DNA from: Buchnera aphidicola str. Ua (Uroleucon ambrosiae)
GTDB lineage: Bacteria; Pseudomonadota; Gammaproteobacteria; Enterobacterales; Enterobacteriaceae
Length of the DNA stretch: 64,000 nt
Direction: 5' to 3'
Assembly: GCF_000225465.1 (NCBI RefSeq)
Contig: NC_017259.1
Coordinates: forward strand, 124,001-188,000
Below, one piece after another: positions 33,283-44,065 of the stretch. Position 1 is the first letter of the stretch, and each line of letters starts with the position of its first letter. The translations under genes and the position numbers were made by a program. The notes beneath the pieces were generated by a model. The model was given only the letters and a program-made list of their open reading frames with translations, made no database searches and was not told where the DNA came from.

Positions 33283-35085
33283 ATGATCAATTTTATAAAA
33301 AAAGAAAATATTTGTTTATTTAAAAAAAAATCGGAAGATTTTGAAAAAGATCCAGTAGTAAAAATTTTATTTGATATGTTTGGTAAAGAATTATTTATGT
33401 GTCAAGTTACTTTGACTGGTTTTCCTATAATTTGGATTGATAAAGAAATATTAATTGATATTGGCAAGTTTTTACATACTATGCATCAGCCTTATACAAT
33501 GCTTTATGATTTACATGGAGTTGATGAACGATTAAGATTAAATCGAAAACAGTTACCTCATGTTGATTTTTCGGTTTTTTATCATTTAATATCGATTGAA
33601 CGTAATTCTGATATTATGATAAAAGTACCATTATTAGAAAATGATTTAACTGTACCAACATTTACTAATTTGTTTCCTAACGCTAATTGGTATGAACGTG
33701 AAATATGGGATATGTTTGGTATTATTTTTGATAAACATCCAAATTTAACTCGTATTATTATGCCTGATACATGGGAAGGGCATCCATTAAGAAAAAATTA
33801 TTCTGCTAGAGCAACAGAATACGAACCTTTTTTTTTAAATGAAAAAAAAGAAGATCTTGAAATGGAAAGCTTAAGATTTAAACCTGAATTGTGGGGTATG
33901 CAACCTAAAAATGATGATGTAGAATTTATGTTTTTAAATTTAGGACCTAATCATCCTTCTGCTCATGGTGCTTTTAGAATTGTACTACAATTAGATGGAG
34001 AAAAAATAGTAGATTGTGTACCAGATATTGGATATCACCATCGTGGAGCTGAGAAAATGGGAGAACGTCAATCATGGCATAATTATATTCCGTATACTGA
34101 TCGCATTGAGTATCTAGGAGGTTGTGTTAATGAAATGCCTTATATTTTAGCTGTAGAAAAATTAGCTAATATTTCAGTTCCAGAAAAAGTAGAAGTTATC
34201 AGAGTTATGCTTTCAGAATTATTTAGAATTAATAGCCATCTTCTATATATTTCTACTTTTATTCAAGATATTGGTTGTATGACACCTGTTTTTTTTGCAT
34301 TTACTGATCGTCAAAAAATATATGATTTAATTGAAGCAATCACTGGTGCTCGTATGCATCCAGCTTGGTTTCGTATTGGTGGAGTGGCTAACGATTTACC
34401 AAAAGACTGGCATGTGTTATTAAAAGATTTTTTAAATTGGATGCCAAAAAGATTAAAATATTATATTACCTCTGCTTTAAAAAATAGTATTTTAATTAAT
34501 CGTTCTGTAGGTATTGCTAAATATAATAAAAAATCAGCATTAGAATGGGGTGTTACTGGAGCAGGTTTACGCGCTACAGGATTAAATTTTGATGTAAGAA
34601 AAATGAGACCATATTCTGGTTATCAAAATTATGATTTTGAAATACCAATTGGATCAGGCATTAGTGATTCTTATTCACGGGTTATGATTAAAGTAGAAGA
34701 AATTTATCAAAGTCTTATTATTTTAAAACAGTGTTTAAATAATATGCCAGAAGGTCCTTTTAAATCTGATCATCCATTAACTACTCCTCCTCCTAAAGAA
34801 CGTGTTTTACAAAATATTGAAACTATGATTACACATTTTTTACAAGTATCTTGGGGTCCAGTTATGCCAGCAAATGAAAGTTTTCAAATGATTGAAGCAA
34901 CTAAAGGAATTAATAGTTATTATTTAATTAGTGATGGTGGTACGATGAGTTATCGTACAAGAATACGTACACCTAGTTTTCCACATTTACAACAAATACC
35001 TTCAGTAATTCGTGGAAGTTTAATATCAGATTTAATTGTATATCTAGGTAGTATAGATTTTGTTATGTCTGACGTGGATAGATAA
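33283..35085 (+). CDS. nuoCD: NADH dehydrogenase I fused subunit C/D
   Basis: 600 residues (E. coli 596 as the fused NuoCD). The NuoC part (about 1-190) includes [30 protein letters not shown] and [13 protein letters not shown] short linker leads to NuoD (about 205-600) with [27 protein letters not shown] and C-terminal [20 protein letters not shown]. It shapes the quinone-binding cavity with NuoB. The fused form is typical of enterobacteria and their symbionts. nuoE starts 2 bases after its stop. Confidence 0.98.
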   Translation: MINFIKKENICLFKKKSEDFEKDPVVKILFDMFGKELFMCQVTLTGFPIIWIDKEILIDIGKFLHTMHQPYTMLYDLHGVDERLRLNRKQLPHVDFSVFYHLISIERNSDIMIKVPLLENDLTVPTFTNLFPNANWYEREIWDMFGIIFDKHPNLTRIIMPDTWEGHPLRKNYSARATEYEPFFLNEKKEDLEMESLRFKPELWGMQPKNDDVEFMFLNLGPNHPSAHGAFRIVLQLDGEKIVDCVPDIGYHHRGAEKMGERQSWHNYIPYTDRIEYLGGCVNEMPYILAVEKLANISVPEKVEVIRVMLSELFRINSHLLYISTFIQDIGCMTPVFFAFTDRQKIYDLIEAITGARMHPAWFRIGGVANDLPKDWHVLLKDFLNWMPKRLKYYITSALKNSILINRSVGIAKYNKKSALEWGVTGAGLRATGLNFDVRKMRPYSGYQNYDFEIPIGSGISDSYSRVMIKVEEIYQSLIILKQCLNNMPEGPFKSDHPLTTPPPKERVLQNIETMITHFLQVSWGPVMPANESFQMIEATKGINSYYLISDGGTMSYRTRIRTPSFPHLQQIPSVIRGSLISDLIVYLGSIDFVMSDVDR

Positions 35086-35087
35086 TT

Positions 35088-35596
35088 ATGTATAAAAAAA
35101 AAGTCAAATACGAGAAATTTCTATTAAATTTAAATTAACTAATGAAGAAATAAAAGAAATAGAAAATCAAAAGAAATATTATGAAAATTTTCGCGCTGTT
35201 TCTATAGAAGCATTAAAAATTGTACAAAAAAAACGTGGTTGGATTTCTGATCAAGCTATTTATGCGATTGCTGAAATATTGCAAATTAATCCCAGTGAAG
35301 TTGAAGAAGTAGCTACTTTCTATAGTCAAATTTTTCGTCAACCAGTTGGTCGTAATATCATTCGTTATTGTGATAGTGTAGTTTGTTTTTTAACTGGTTA
35401 TAAAGAAATTAAAATAACTTTAGAAAAATTATTAAAAATTAAAATAGGAGAAACGACTCAGGATAATAAATTTACTTTATTACCTATTTGTTGTTTAGGG
35501 AATTGTGACAAAGGTCCAACAATGATGATTAATGAAGATACACATTCTTTTTTAACTCCAGAATCGATACCATGTATACTGGAGTTATATAAATGA
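35088..35596 (+). pseudogene. nuoE: NADH dehydrogenase I subunit E, frame broken at an A9 run
   Basis: NuoE is the [2Fe-2S] (N1a) subunit of the NADH-input module. The only sensible start is ATG 35088, 2 bases after nuoCD. It reads MYKKK across nine A (35094-35102), then runs out of frame to TAA at 35136-35138. With ten A the product would be about 169 residues (E. coli 166), [21 protein letters not shown], continuing without interruption to 35596. The downstream frame keeps [24 protein letters not shown], the cluster motifs CDSVVC and [10 protein letters not shown], and the normal C-terminus. It has no ATG, GTG or TTG before TTG 35279, which is too far in to be a real start. The 3' end overlaps nuoF by 4 bases (ATGA). 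With the rest of nuo intact, transcriptional slippage at A9 is a likely rescue. Confidence 0.9.
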
Positions 35597-36942
35597 ATAA
35601 TAATAATTTACGTACTGCAGAAACTCATCCATTAACATGGCGTTTAAGAGAAGATCAAGAAACTGTTTGGATTAAAGAATATTTTTCAAAAAATGGTTAT
35701 CAAGCTTTAAAAAAAACATTAAAAAATATGTTACCCAAAGATGTAATTAATATAATAAAAGAATCAGGTCTAAAAGGCAGAGGAGGTGCTGGTTTTTCTA
35801 CTGGTTTAAAATGGACTTTAATGTTTGAAAATAGTTCAGATAAAAAAAATAGTGCTTATTTAATATGTAATGCAGATGAAATGGAACCAGGAACATATAA
35901 AGATCGATTGTTAATAGAAAAAATACCTCATCAGTTAATTGAGGGCATAATGTTATCAGCATATGCATTAAATGTATCGCGTGCTTATATTTTTTTAAGA
36001 GGTGAATATGTTCAAGCTGAATATATTTTAAAAAAATCTATACAAGAAGCAACATTTTTTGGTTTTATTGGATCCAATATTTTAGGCAGTAATTTTAATT
36101 GTGAAATCATTTTACATACTGGAGCTGGACGTTATATTTGTGGAGAAGAAACAGCATTAATTAACTCTTTAGAAGGTCGAAGAGCTAATCCTCGATCTAA
36201 ACCGCCTTTTCCTGCATTTTTTGGACTATGGGGTAAACCTACTTGTGTTAATAATGTTGAAACATTATCTAATGTTCCAAATATCATATTAAATGGTGTA
36301 AATTGGTATAAAAATTTATCCCATAGTTCTGATACTGGAACTAAATTAATGGGTTTTTCAGGAAAGGTAAATAATCCAGGCGTATGGGAATTACCTTTTG
36401 GTGTCACTGCTCGTGAAATTTTAGAAGATTATGCTCATGGTATGAAATCTGGTTATTATTTAAAAACGTGGCAACCAGGAGGTGCAGGAACAGATTTTTT
36501 AATTGAAAAACATTTAGATTTACCAATGGATTTTAATAATATACGACAAGCTGGTAGTCGTTTAGGTACTGCTATTGCTATGGCTGTAGATCATAAAACT
36601 AACATGGTTGCTCTTGTATATAATATAGAAAAATTTTTTTCTCGAGAATCTTGTGGTTTATGTACGCCATGTAGAGATGGATTACCATGGATTGTAAAAA
36701 TATTAAAAAGTTTAAAAGAAAATAGAGGACAAAAAAATGATATTAAGGATTTAGAAAGATTATGTATTCATTTAAGTCCTGGAAAAACATTTTGTGCGCA
36801 TGCTCCTGGAGCCATAGAACCTTTACAAAGTGCTATAAAATATTTTCGATCTGAATTTGAATCAGGGATTAATTTAAAACATATAAGTTTAAATAAAAAA
36901 TTATTGGTATTCAATCTAATAATATTTAGTATGAAAATATAA
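35593..36942 (+). CDS. nuoF: NADH dehydrogenase I subunit F, altered C-terminal tail
   Basis: 449 residues (E. coli 445). NuoF binds NADH and FMN and carries cluster N3. FMN and NADH segments: [16 protein letters not shown] near 55-72, [33 protein letters not shown]. Cluster motif [11 protein letters not shown] near 354-364 with a later [10 protein letters not shown]. The last 14 residues ([13 protein letters not shown] region) look unlike the family. At the A6 run 36895-36900 one extra A would switch to a frame ending IIGIQSNNI with TAG at 36927-36929, which resembles the E. coli ending (INGIQPN). So the tail appears to be a small frameshift. The core is intact and the protein should work. 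Confidence 0.95.
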   Translation: MNNNNLRTAETHPLTWRLREDQETVWIKEYFSKNGYQALKKTLKNMLPKDVINIIKESGLKGRGGAGFSTGLKWTLMFENSSDKKNSAYLICNADEMEPGTYKDRLLIEKIPHQLIEGIMLSAYALNVSRAYIFLRGEYVQAEYILKKSIQEATFFGFIGSNILGSNFNCEIILHTGAGRYICGEETALINSLEGRRANPRSKPPFPAFFGLWGKPTCVNNVETLSNVPNIILNGVNWYKNLSHSSDTGTKLMGFSGKVNNPGVWELPFGVTAREILEDYAHGMKSGYYLKTWQPGGAGTDFLIEKHLDLPMDFNNIRQAGSRLGTAIAMAVDHKTNMVALVYNIEKFFSRESCGLCTPCRDGLPWIVKILKSLKENRGQKNDIKDLERLCIHLSPGKTFCAHAPGAIEPLQSAIKYFRSEFESGINLKHISLNKKLLVFNLIIFSMKI

Positions 36943-37011
36943 AACATTTATAGAAATATTTATTTTTTAATCACATTTTATATATAGAACATTTTTGGAA
37001 TTATTCTTTAT

Positions 37012-39744
37012 ATGGCTAAAATTTATATAGACAGTGTAATGTATATTGTAAATGAATCAGATAACTTATTACAAGCTTGTCTATCAGTAGGAATTGATGT
37101 TCCTTATTTTTGTTGGCATCCTTTATTAGGTAGTTTAGGCGCATGTCGTCAATGTGCTGTCACACAGTATAAAAATTTAAAAGATAATCAGGGTCAATTA
37201 ATTATGTCCTGTATGACGCCTGCAATAGATGGGACTATCATTGCTGTGCATAACACTGAATCAGCAGTTTTTAGAAATGCTATAACTGAATTATTATTAA
37301 CTAATCATCCACATGATTGTCCTGTATGTGAAGAAGGTGGTCATTGTCATTTACAAGACATGACGGTAATGGTTCAACACAATACACGTAAGTATCGATT
37401 TAACAAAAGAACACATAAAAATCAATATTTAGGATCTTTTATAAAACATGAAATGAATCGCTGTATTACATGCTATCGTTGTGTTCGATATTACAATCAT
37501 TATGCAGATGGGACTGATTTTGGAGTATATGGTTCGAATAATAATATTTATTTTGGTCGTTTAGAAGATGGTATGTTAGAAAATGAACATTCAGGTAATT
37601 TAATAGAATTATGTCCTACTGGTGTATTTACTGATAAAATTTATTCTCAAAAATATACTCGTAAATGGGATATGCAATATGCTCCTAGTATATGTCAAAA
37701 TTGTAGTGTTGGATGTAATATTAGTATTGGAGAACGTTATGGTGAAGTTCGTAGAATAGAAAATAGATATCATGAAAAAATTAATCATTATTTAATTTGT
37801 GATCTTGGTCGTTTTAGTTATACTCATACATATTTAAGTGCACGTCCTAAATATCCTGTTTGTAGTAATAAGAAGTATTCAACTATATTAAATTTTAATG
37901 AAGCTATTAAAGAAGGAGTGAATTTTTTTAAAAAATTTAAACGTATTATTGGAATCGGTTCTACAAGATCTAGTATAGAAAATAATTTTGCATTACAAGA
38001 ATTAGTAGGAAAAGATAATTTTTCCAATGGAATGTCTGATAAAGAACAGATGTGTGTAAAATTAATTTTAGAATTTTTAAACAATAATTTTATATATACT
38101 CCATCATTAAGAGAAATTGAAAGTTATGATGTGATTTTAGTTATAGGAGAAGATGTAACACAAACATCTGCTCGTGTTGCTTTAGCGATACGTCAGGCAG
38201 TTAAAAAAAAATCAAAAGATATTAATTATTTAAATGGTATTCCAAAATGGAACGTATCTCCTAATATTCATATTTCTGAAGAGTTTAAAAATTCTTTATT
38301 TATATTGCATACACATGAAAATAAGTTAGATGATATCGCTGAATGGTCTTATTTTGCACCTGTTCATAAGCAAGTACATTTTGCATCTGCTATTGCATGT
38401 GAATTAAATCCAAATTTGCCGAAAGTATATGATTTAGATCCTTTATTAAAAGAGAAAGTATTATTAATTTCTAAGAGATTAATTTCATCTAAAAAAACTT
38501 TAATTATTTCAGGTTCGCATTCTTTTGATAGTTCAACAATACAAGCATCTATAAATATAGCTAATGCTATTAAAATTAAAGCTATTAATCACCATGTTGG
38601 TGCAGTTTTTTTAACAGCATCTTCTAATGCTTTAGGAACTGCATTAATTGGAGGAATGTCTATAGAATCTGCATTACAAGAAATTAAAAATAAAAAAGCA
38701 GATGCAATAGTTTTTATGGAATACGACATATATCGTTTTATATCTGAATATGATTGTGATGATCTTTTAAAAAATCAAGAAAATATTATGACTTTAGATC
38801 ATCAATATACACAAACTTATAAAAAATCTGGATTAGCTTTTTCGTCAAAAAATTTTACTGAAAGTTCTGGAACAGTAATCAATTTTGAGGGTAGAGCTCA
38901 GCGTTTTTTTCAAGTATATGATCCTAATTTTTATAGTGATGATTATTGTTTATTTGAAAGTTGGAAATGGTTACATTTTATTAAATCAAAAATTGATAAA
39001 ACTGAAATATCATGGTTAAATTTAGATGATGTAATTGACTCTTATGCTAAAAAATATACAATTTTAGAACCAATAAAATTAAAAGAATTAAATTCAAGTT
39101 TTCGTATTCATGGTCAAAAAATTTCTCGATCTCCAATTCGTTCTAGTGGAAGAACATCTTTGCGTTCTCATATTAATATTCATGAACCCAGTCAACCTAT
39201 TGATATTGATACCATGTTTGCTTTTTCTATGGAAGGTTATAATCAACCTAATAAATCTATGTCTCATATTCCTTTTGCTTGGTTTCCAGGTTGGAATTCA
39301 CCTCAATCATGGAATAAATTTCAAAAACAGATAGGTAAAAATTTATTTTCTAAGAATTCAGGTATTCATCTTTTTAAAAAAAATAAAAATAAAGTTAATA
39401 TGCATTCAAATATTATTTTTAATAATATTATAGAAGAAACATACTGGTACATCATTCCTTATTATCATCTTTTTGGAAACGAAGAACTAACTCAGTATTC
39501 ATCTGTAATCATAGAAAATATACCTATAGAATATGCTTTAATTAGTTTTGAAGATAGCGCTAAGTTAAATTTAAAAGAAGATTCAATAGTAGAATTTAAT
39601 TGTTTAAATAAAAATTATCGTTTATCAATACAATTATCTAAATATTTAAATAAACAACAGATAGGTTTGCCTTTAGGAAGAAAAGGATTTCCTATTTCTT
39701 TAATTGGTAAAAAAATTAAATTTTTACAGGAATTTATTAAATGA
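37012..39744 (+). CDS. nuoG: NADH dehydrogenase I subunit G
   Basis: 910 residues (E. coli 908). The largest subunit, a relay of Fe-S clusters. N-terminal [2Fe-2S] ferredoxin fold with [47 protein letters not shown]; and the extra N7 cluster segment [13 protein letters not shown] near residue 228, typical of E. coli-type enzymes. A molybdopterin-oxidoreductase-like domain follows, without cofactor. The far C-terminus is AT-driven and divergent but in frame. It overlaps nuoH by 4 bases. Confidence 0.97.
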   Translation: MAKIYIDSVMYIVNESDNLLQACLSVGIDVPYFCWHPLLGSLGACRQCAVTQYKNLKDNQGQLIMSCMTPAIDGTIIAVHNTESAVFRNAITELLLTNHPHDCPVCEEGGHCHLQDMTVMVQHNTRKYRFNKRTHKNQYLGSFIKHEMNRCITCYRCVRYYNHYADGTDFGVYGSNNNIYFGRLEDGMLENEHSGNLIELCPTGVFTDKIYSQKYTRKWDMQYAPSICQNCSVGCNISIGERYGEVRRIENRYHEKINHYLICDLGRFSYTHTYLSARPKYPVCSNKKYSTILNFNEAIKEGVNFFKKFKRIIGIGSTRSSIENNFALQELVGKDNFSNGMSDKEQMCVKLILEFLNNNFIYTPSLREIESYDVILVIGEDVTQTSARVALAIRQAVKKKSKDINYLNGIPKWNVSPNIHISEEFKNSLFILHTHENKLDDIAEWSYFAPVHKQVHFASAIACELNPNLPKVYDLDPLLKEKVLLISKRLISSKKTLIISGSHSFDSSTIQASINIANAIKIKAINHHVGAVFLTASSNALGTALIGGMSIESALQEIKNKKADAIVFMEYDIYRFISEYDCDDLLKNQENIMTLDHQYTQTYKKSGLAFSSKNFTESSGTVINFEGRAQRFFQVYDPNFYSDDYCLFESWKWLHFIKSKIDKTEISWLNLDDVIDSYAKKYTILEPIKLKELNSSFRIHGQKISRSPIRSSGRTSLRSHINIHEPSQPIDIDTMFAFSMEGYNQPNKSMSHIPFAWFPGWNSPQSWNKFQKQIGKNLFSKNSGIHLFKKNKNKVNMHSNIIFNNIIEETYWYIIPYYHLFGNEELTQYSSVIIENIPIEYALISFEDSAKLNLKEDSIVEFNCLNKNYRLSIQLSKYLNKQQIGLPLGRKGFPISLIGKKIKFLQEFIK

Positions 39745-40709
39745 TACGATTTGAAGCAAAGATATTAAACATATTTTTTTCTTTTTTAAATATTTTTTTT
39801 CTTTTATTTTTAACAGTTTTTTTTGCGGCGTTATTAAGTGTTATTGAAAGAAGATTATTAGCATTATTTCAAAATAGACATGGACCTAATCGAGTTGGTT
39901 GGATGGGAAGTTTGCAAGTGTGCGCTGATATGATTAAAATTTTATTTAAAGAAGATTGGATTCCTCCATTTAGTAAAAAATTCATTTTTATTATATCACC
40001 TATAATAGCTTTTCTTTCTTTATTATGTGTAATTCCTATAATTCCTTTTACACCCAATTTTATTATTATTGATTTAAATATAGGTGTTTTATTTTTTTTA
40101 ATGATGGCAAGTTTATCTGTTTATGCTGTACTTTTTGCTGGTTGGTCTAGTAATAATAAATATGCTTTGTTAGGAGCTATGCGTGCATGTGTTCAAACTT
40201 TAAGCTATGAAGTATTTTTAGGTTTATCATTAATGGGAGTAGTCGCGCGTTCAGGATCGTTTAAAATGTCAGATATTATAATAAGTCAAAAAGACATATG
40301 GAATTTTTTTCCTCAGTTTTTTGGTTTTTTAACTTTTTTTATAGCAGGTTTAGCTGTTTGTCATAGACATCCATTTGATCAACCTGAATCTGAACAAGAA
40401 TTAGCTGACGGTTATCATATTGAATATTCAGGAATGAAATTTGGTTTATTTTTTATTGGTGAATATATTTCTATGATTGTTATTTCATCATTAATAGTAA
40501 CAATGTTTTTTGGTGGATGGTTAGGTCCGTGGATTCCTGGATGTATTTGGTTTTTTTTAAAAACTATATTTTTTATTTTTATGTTTATTCTAATCAGAGC
40601 TTCATTACCAAGACCGAGATATGATCAAATATTATTATTTGGATGGATATATTGTTTACCACTTACATTATTAAATTTATTTTTGACTGCTTTTTTTCTT
40701 TTGTTATGA
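39741..40709 (+). CDS. nuoH: NADH dehydrogenase I subunit H
   Basis: 322 residues (E. coli 325), eight membrane helices. NuoH joins the membrane arm to the peripheral arm and forms part of the quinone channel. Conserved segments: [24 protein letters not shown] (cited in parts), LKEDWIPP-like [31 protein letters not shown] and [22 protein letters not shown], which holds the conserved acidic loop. Start overlaps nuoG by ATGA; nuoI follows after 22 bases. Confidence 0.97.
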   Translation: MIRFEAKILNIFFSFLNIFFLLFLTVFFAALLSVIERRLLALFQNRHGPNRVGWMGSLQVCADMIKILFKEDWIPPFSKKFIFIISPIIAFLSLLCVIPIIPFTPNFIIIDLNIGVLFFLMMASLSVYAVLFAGWSSNNKYALLGAMRACVQTLSYEVFLGLSLMGVVARSGSFKMSDIIISQKDIWNFFPQFFGFLTFFIAGLAVCHRHPFDQPESEQELADGYHIEYSGMKFGLFFIGEYISMIVISSLIVTMFFGGWLGPWIPGCIWFFLKTIFFIFMFILIRASLPRPRYDQILLFGWIYCLPLTLLNLFLTAFFLLL

Positions 40710-40731
40710 ATTTTTATAAGAGATTTTATCT

Positions 40732-41274
40732 ATGACATTAAAAAATATTATTATCGGATTTTATACACAAATAAGAAGTCTTTTTATGATTGCTTCTAAT
40801 ATTTTTTTTAAATCTGAAACAAGATTATATCCAGAAGAAAAATTAAATTTATCTACTCGTTATCGAGGCCGTATTATATTAACTCGCAATCTAGATGGAC
40901 AAGAACGTTGTGTAGCTTGTAATTTATGTGCAGCAGTTTGTCCAGTTGATTGTATTTCTTTGCAGAAATCTGAAAAAACAGATGGTCGTTGGTATCCAAC
41001 CTTTTTTAGAATTAACTTTTCTCGTTGTATATTTTGCGGTTTATGTGAAGAAGCATGTCCTACAACTGCCATTCAATTAACTCCTGATGTGGAACTATCT
41101 GATTTTAAAAGAAAAGATTTAGTGTATGAAAAAGAAGATTTATTAATTTCGGGTCCAGGTAAATATCCAGATTATAATTTTTATCATTTTTCAGGTGTAG
41201 CGATTAAAAATAAAAAAATAGGTGATTTGGATTTTGAATCTAAACCGATTAATGTGAAGAATTTATTACCATAA
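40732..41274 (+). CDS. nuoI: NADH dehydrogenase I subunit I
   Basis: 180 residues, exactly the E. coli length. It carries the two [4Fe-4S] clusters N6a and N6b between NuoG and NuoB. Both ferredoxin motifs are complete: [19 protein letters not shown] near 59-77 and [19 protein letters not shown] near 98-116. The N-terminal amphipathic helix and C-terminal end match the family. nuoJ follows after 10 bases, with AAGGAG before its ATG. Confidence 0.98.
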   Translation: MTLKNIIIGFYTQIRSLFMIASNIFFKSETRLYPEEKLNLSTRYRGRIILTRNLDGQERCVACNLCAAVCPVDCISLQKSEKTDGRWYPTFFRINFSRCIFCGLCEEACPTTAIQLTPDVELSDFKRKDLVYEKEDLLISGPGKYPDYNFYHFSGVAIKNKKIGDLDFESKPINVKNLLP

Positions 41275-41284
41275 GGAGATTATT

Positions 41285-41794
41285 ATGGATTTTATTTTTT
41301 ATGCATTATCTTTTATAGCTATAATATCTACTTTTTTATCAATTATTCAAAAAAATGCAGTGTATGCTTTGTTGTATTTAATTCTTTCTTTTCTATCAAT
41401 ATCTGGAATATTTTTTTTTCTTGGAGCTTTTTTTGCTGGAGCTTTAGAAGTTATAATTTATGCAGGAGCTATTATAGTATTATTTGTTTTTGTAATTATG
41501 ATGTTAAATGTTAATAAAGAAAATTATTCAAAACAAGAAAATTTTTTTAAACCGATTCTTTGGATTGGACCTAGTATTTTATCATCAATTTTATTTATTT
41601 TTATGACTTATACAATATTTTATTTAAAAGAAAAAAAAATTCATAGATTATTAATTGATTCAAAAATAGTTGGTATCAGCTTATTTGGTCCTTATATGTT
41701 ATTAGTTGAACTATCTTCAATTCTTTTATTGTCCGCTTTAGTGATTGTTTTTCATATTGGAACACATTATGTCAATAAAAAGAAATTCTTATAA
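41285..41794 (+). CDS. nuoJ: NADH dehydrogenase I subunit J
   Basis: 169 residues (E. coli 184). A five-helix membrane subunit of the E-channel region. Conserved features are NAVYALLYLILSFLSISGIFF, the pi-bulge helix AFFAGALEVIIYAGAIIVLF, and VIMMLN. The shortening is in the C-terminal loops and tail. Strong AAGGAG ribosome site (about 41274-41279). nuoK follows after 30 bases. Confidence 0.96.
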   Translation: MDFIFYALSFIAIISTFLSIIQKNAVYALLYLILSFLSISGIFFFLGAFFAGALEVIIYAGAIIVLFVFVIMMLNVNKENYSKQENFFKPILWIGPSILSSILFIFMTYTIFYLKEKKIHRLLIDSKIVGISLFGPYMLLVELSSILLLSALVIVFHIGTHYVNKKKFL

Positions 41795-41824
41795 TTGGTT
41801 TATATTGATTGAAGGTGATAGTAC

Positions 41825-42127
41825 ATGATTTCTTTATTTCACGGATTATTTTTATCATTAATATTATTTATTTTAGGTTTAACTTCTTTAATGATACGAC
41901 GTAATATATTATTTTTATTAATTAGTTTAGAAATAATGATCAATGCTGTTGGATTAGCATTAATAATAGTTGGTAGTTATTGGCAACAAGTTGATGGACA
42001 AATAATGTATATATTTACGATTACTTTAGCAGCAGCAGAAGCTAGTATAGCTCTAGCATTATTACTACAATTTTATAAACGTAATAAAACATTAAATATT
42101 GATATTTTAAATGAGATGAAAGGATGA
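41825..42127 (+). CDS. nuoK: NADH dehydrogenase I subunit K
   Basis: 100 residues, the E. coli length. Three membrane helices, homologous to MrpC. The two conserved membrane glutamates are in [15 protein letters not shown] (Glu36) and [15 protein letters not shown] (Glu72). These act in proton translocation beside the quinone site. Its stop overlaps the nuoL ATG by 4 bases. Confidence 0.97.
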   Translation: MISLFHGLFLSLILFILGLTSLMIRRNILFLLISLEIMINAVGLALIIVGSYWQQVDGQIMYIFTITLAAAEASIALALLLQFYKRNKTLNIDILNEMKG

Positions 42128-43968
42128 ATATTATTTTTTTCATAACTCTTTTTCCGCTGCTAGGATTTTTATTTTTATCGTCTACGCAGGGTATGATTTC
42201 TAACAAAATAACATCAAATTTAGGTATACTAACAATATTAATATCTTTTTTTACTACTTGTTTTTATGGTTTTATGATAAATAATAATCATAATCAAATT
42301 TTTACACAAGTATTATGGAGTTGGGTATCTATTAATGATTTAAAGATTAATTGTAGTTTTCTTATAGATGGATTATCTATAAGTATGTTATTTTTAATTA
42401 CAGGAATTGGTTTATTAGTACATATTTTTTCTTCTTGGTATATGGAAAATAAAGAAGGTTATTCACGTTTTTTTGCATATACTAATTTATTTATAGCAAG
42501 TATGTCAATTTTAGTACTTTCTGATAATTTTTTATTTATGTATTTAGGATGGGAAGGGGTAAGTATATGTTCTTATTTACTAATTGGTTTTTATTATACT
42601 AAAATAAACAATTATCGTTCTGCTTTTAAAGCTTTTATTTTAACTAGAATTTCTGATGTTTTTTTGATTATTGGAATATTTTTAATATATAAAAAATATA
42701 ATACTTTGAATTTTCAAGAAATTAAATTTTTATCAACATATTTTAGCGTAGAAAATATTTTTGATTTAAATTATATTACGTTATTTTTATTAATTGGTGT
42801 TATTGGAAAATCAGCACAATTGCCTTTACATACTTGGTTATGTGACGCTATGGTTGGTCCTAGTCCTGTTTCAGCTTTAATTCATGCAGCTACTATGGTA
42901 ACAGCAGGTGTATATTTAATTGCTAGGACTCATTTTTTATTTTTGTTAACTCCAGAAATATTATATTTTATAGAATTATTGGGTATATTAACAATATTGA
43001 TTTCTAGTATATCAGCTTTAGTTGAACATGATATAAAACGTATTTTAGCTTATTCTACTATGAGTCAAATAGGTTATATGTTTTTAGCTTTAGGAGCTAA
43101 AGCATGGAGTGCAGCAATTACTCATTTAATTGTGCATGGAATATTTAAAGCATTGTTATTTTTATCTGCTGGTTCATTAATTGTGTCATGTAATAATAAA
43201 AAAAATATATTTAAAATGGGAGGGTTAAGAAAAAAATTACCTTTTTTATATATTAATTTTTTAATTGGAGGGGGATCTTTAGTTTCATTTCCTTTATTAA
43301 CTGCTGGTTTCTATAGTAAAGGTAATATTTTGTTTAATGTTTTACAAAATGAATCTTTTTGGTTGTTTTCTATTGCTTTATTTTGTTCTTTTTTAACGTC
43401 TTTATATACATTTAGAATGATTTTTTTAATTTTTCATGGTAATTATAATCATCATATTGATCCAGTTGTTCCTATTACTAGTTTCAAACATCATCTTCCA
43501 TTATGTGTTCTTTTATTATTATCTACTGTGTTAGGATCATACATATCATTACCATTATTTTATGTATTTCCTATTTTTGATTTATTACAAAATAATAAGT
43601 TTGTTTTTGAAATAATATCTAGCATATTATCTATTTCTGGAATATGTTTAGCTTATTTTTTATGGATTAAAAAAATTGTTTTGATTAATAAATATTTTGA
43701 ATTTCCATTTATAAAAAAAATGCATTACTTTTTTTTAAAAGGATGGGGTTTTGATTATATGTATAATATTTTTGTTATAAATATTTATATATATATATCT
43801 AAAATATTATCTTATGATCCATTTAATAAAATTATGAATTATTTTTTAAAGATTACAAAAATATGTAATGTATATTTATTAAAGACTAGTAATGGTTATA
43901 TAAGATGGTACGTATCATCAATGATATTAGGTATTAATATAATTTTTATTTTAATTCTTTTATATTAA
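42124..43968 (+). CDS. nuoL: NADH dehydrogenase I subunit L
   Basis: 614 residues (E. coli 613). The distal antiporter-like proton pump with the long lateral helix. Key parts: [15 protein letters not shown] (Glu144), [18 protein letters not shown] (Lys and the HTW segment), [21 protein letters not shown], and [19 protein letters not shown] with [18 protein letters not shown]. The C-terminal lateral helix and final helix (about 500-614) are present, though AT-biased. It overlaps nuoK by 4 bases. Confidence 0.98.
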   Translation: MNIIFFITLFPLLGFLFLSSTQGMISNKITSNLGILTILISFFTTCFYGFMINNNHNQIFTQVLWSWVSINDLKINCSFLIDGLSISMLFLITGIGLLVHIFSSWYMENKEGYSRFFAYTNLFIASMSILVLSDNFLFMYLGWEGVSICSYLLIGFYYTKINNYRSAFKAFILTRISDVFLIIGIFLIYKKYNTLNFQEIKFLSTYFSVENIFDLNYITLFLLIGVIGKSAQLPLHTWLCDAMVGPSPVSALIHAATMVTAGVYLIARTHFLFLLTPEILYFIELLGILTILISSISALVEHDIKRILAYSTMSQIGYMFLALGAKAWSAAITHLIVHGIFKALLFLSAGSLIVSCNNKKNIFKMGGLRKKLPFLYINFLIGGGSLVSFPLLTAGFYSKGNILFNVLQNESFWLFSIALFCSFLTSLYTFRMIFLIFHGNYNHHIDPVVPITSFKHHLPLCVLLLLSTVLGSYISLPLFYVFPIFDLLQNNKFVFEIISSILSISGICLAYFLWIKKIVLINKYFEFPFIKKMHYFFLKGWGFDYMYNIFVINIYIYISKILSYDPFNKIMNYFLKITKICNVYLLKTSNGYIRWYVSSMILGINIIFILILLY

Positions 43969-44065
43969 AAAAATAATATGTAAGAATTTTATCTAATTTA
44001 TCGATTTTGAAATAAAATATTTCATTTATTAAATAGTTATAGTAAATAATAGGAATATACAAACA

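Noticed and set aside
35279..35596. Shortened NuoE starting at TTG 35279
   Set aside because: It begins in the middle of a conserved helical domain with no ribosome site. Coding similarity continues upstream without a break to the A9 run.
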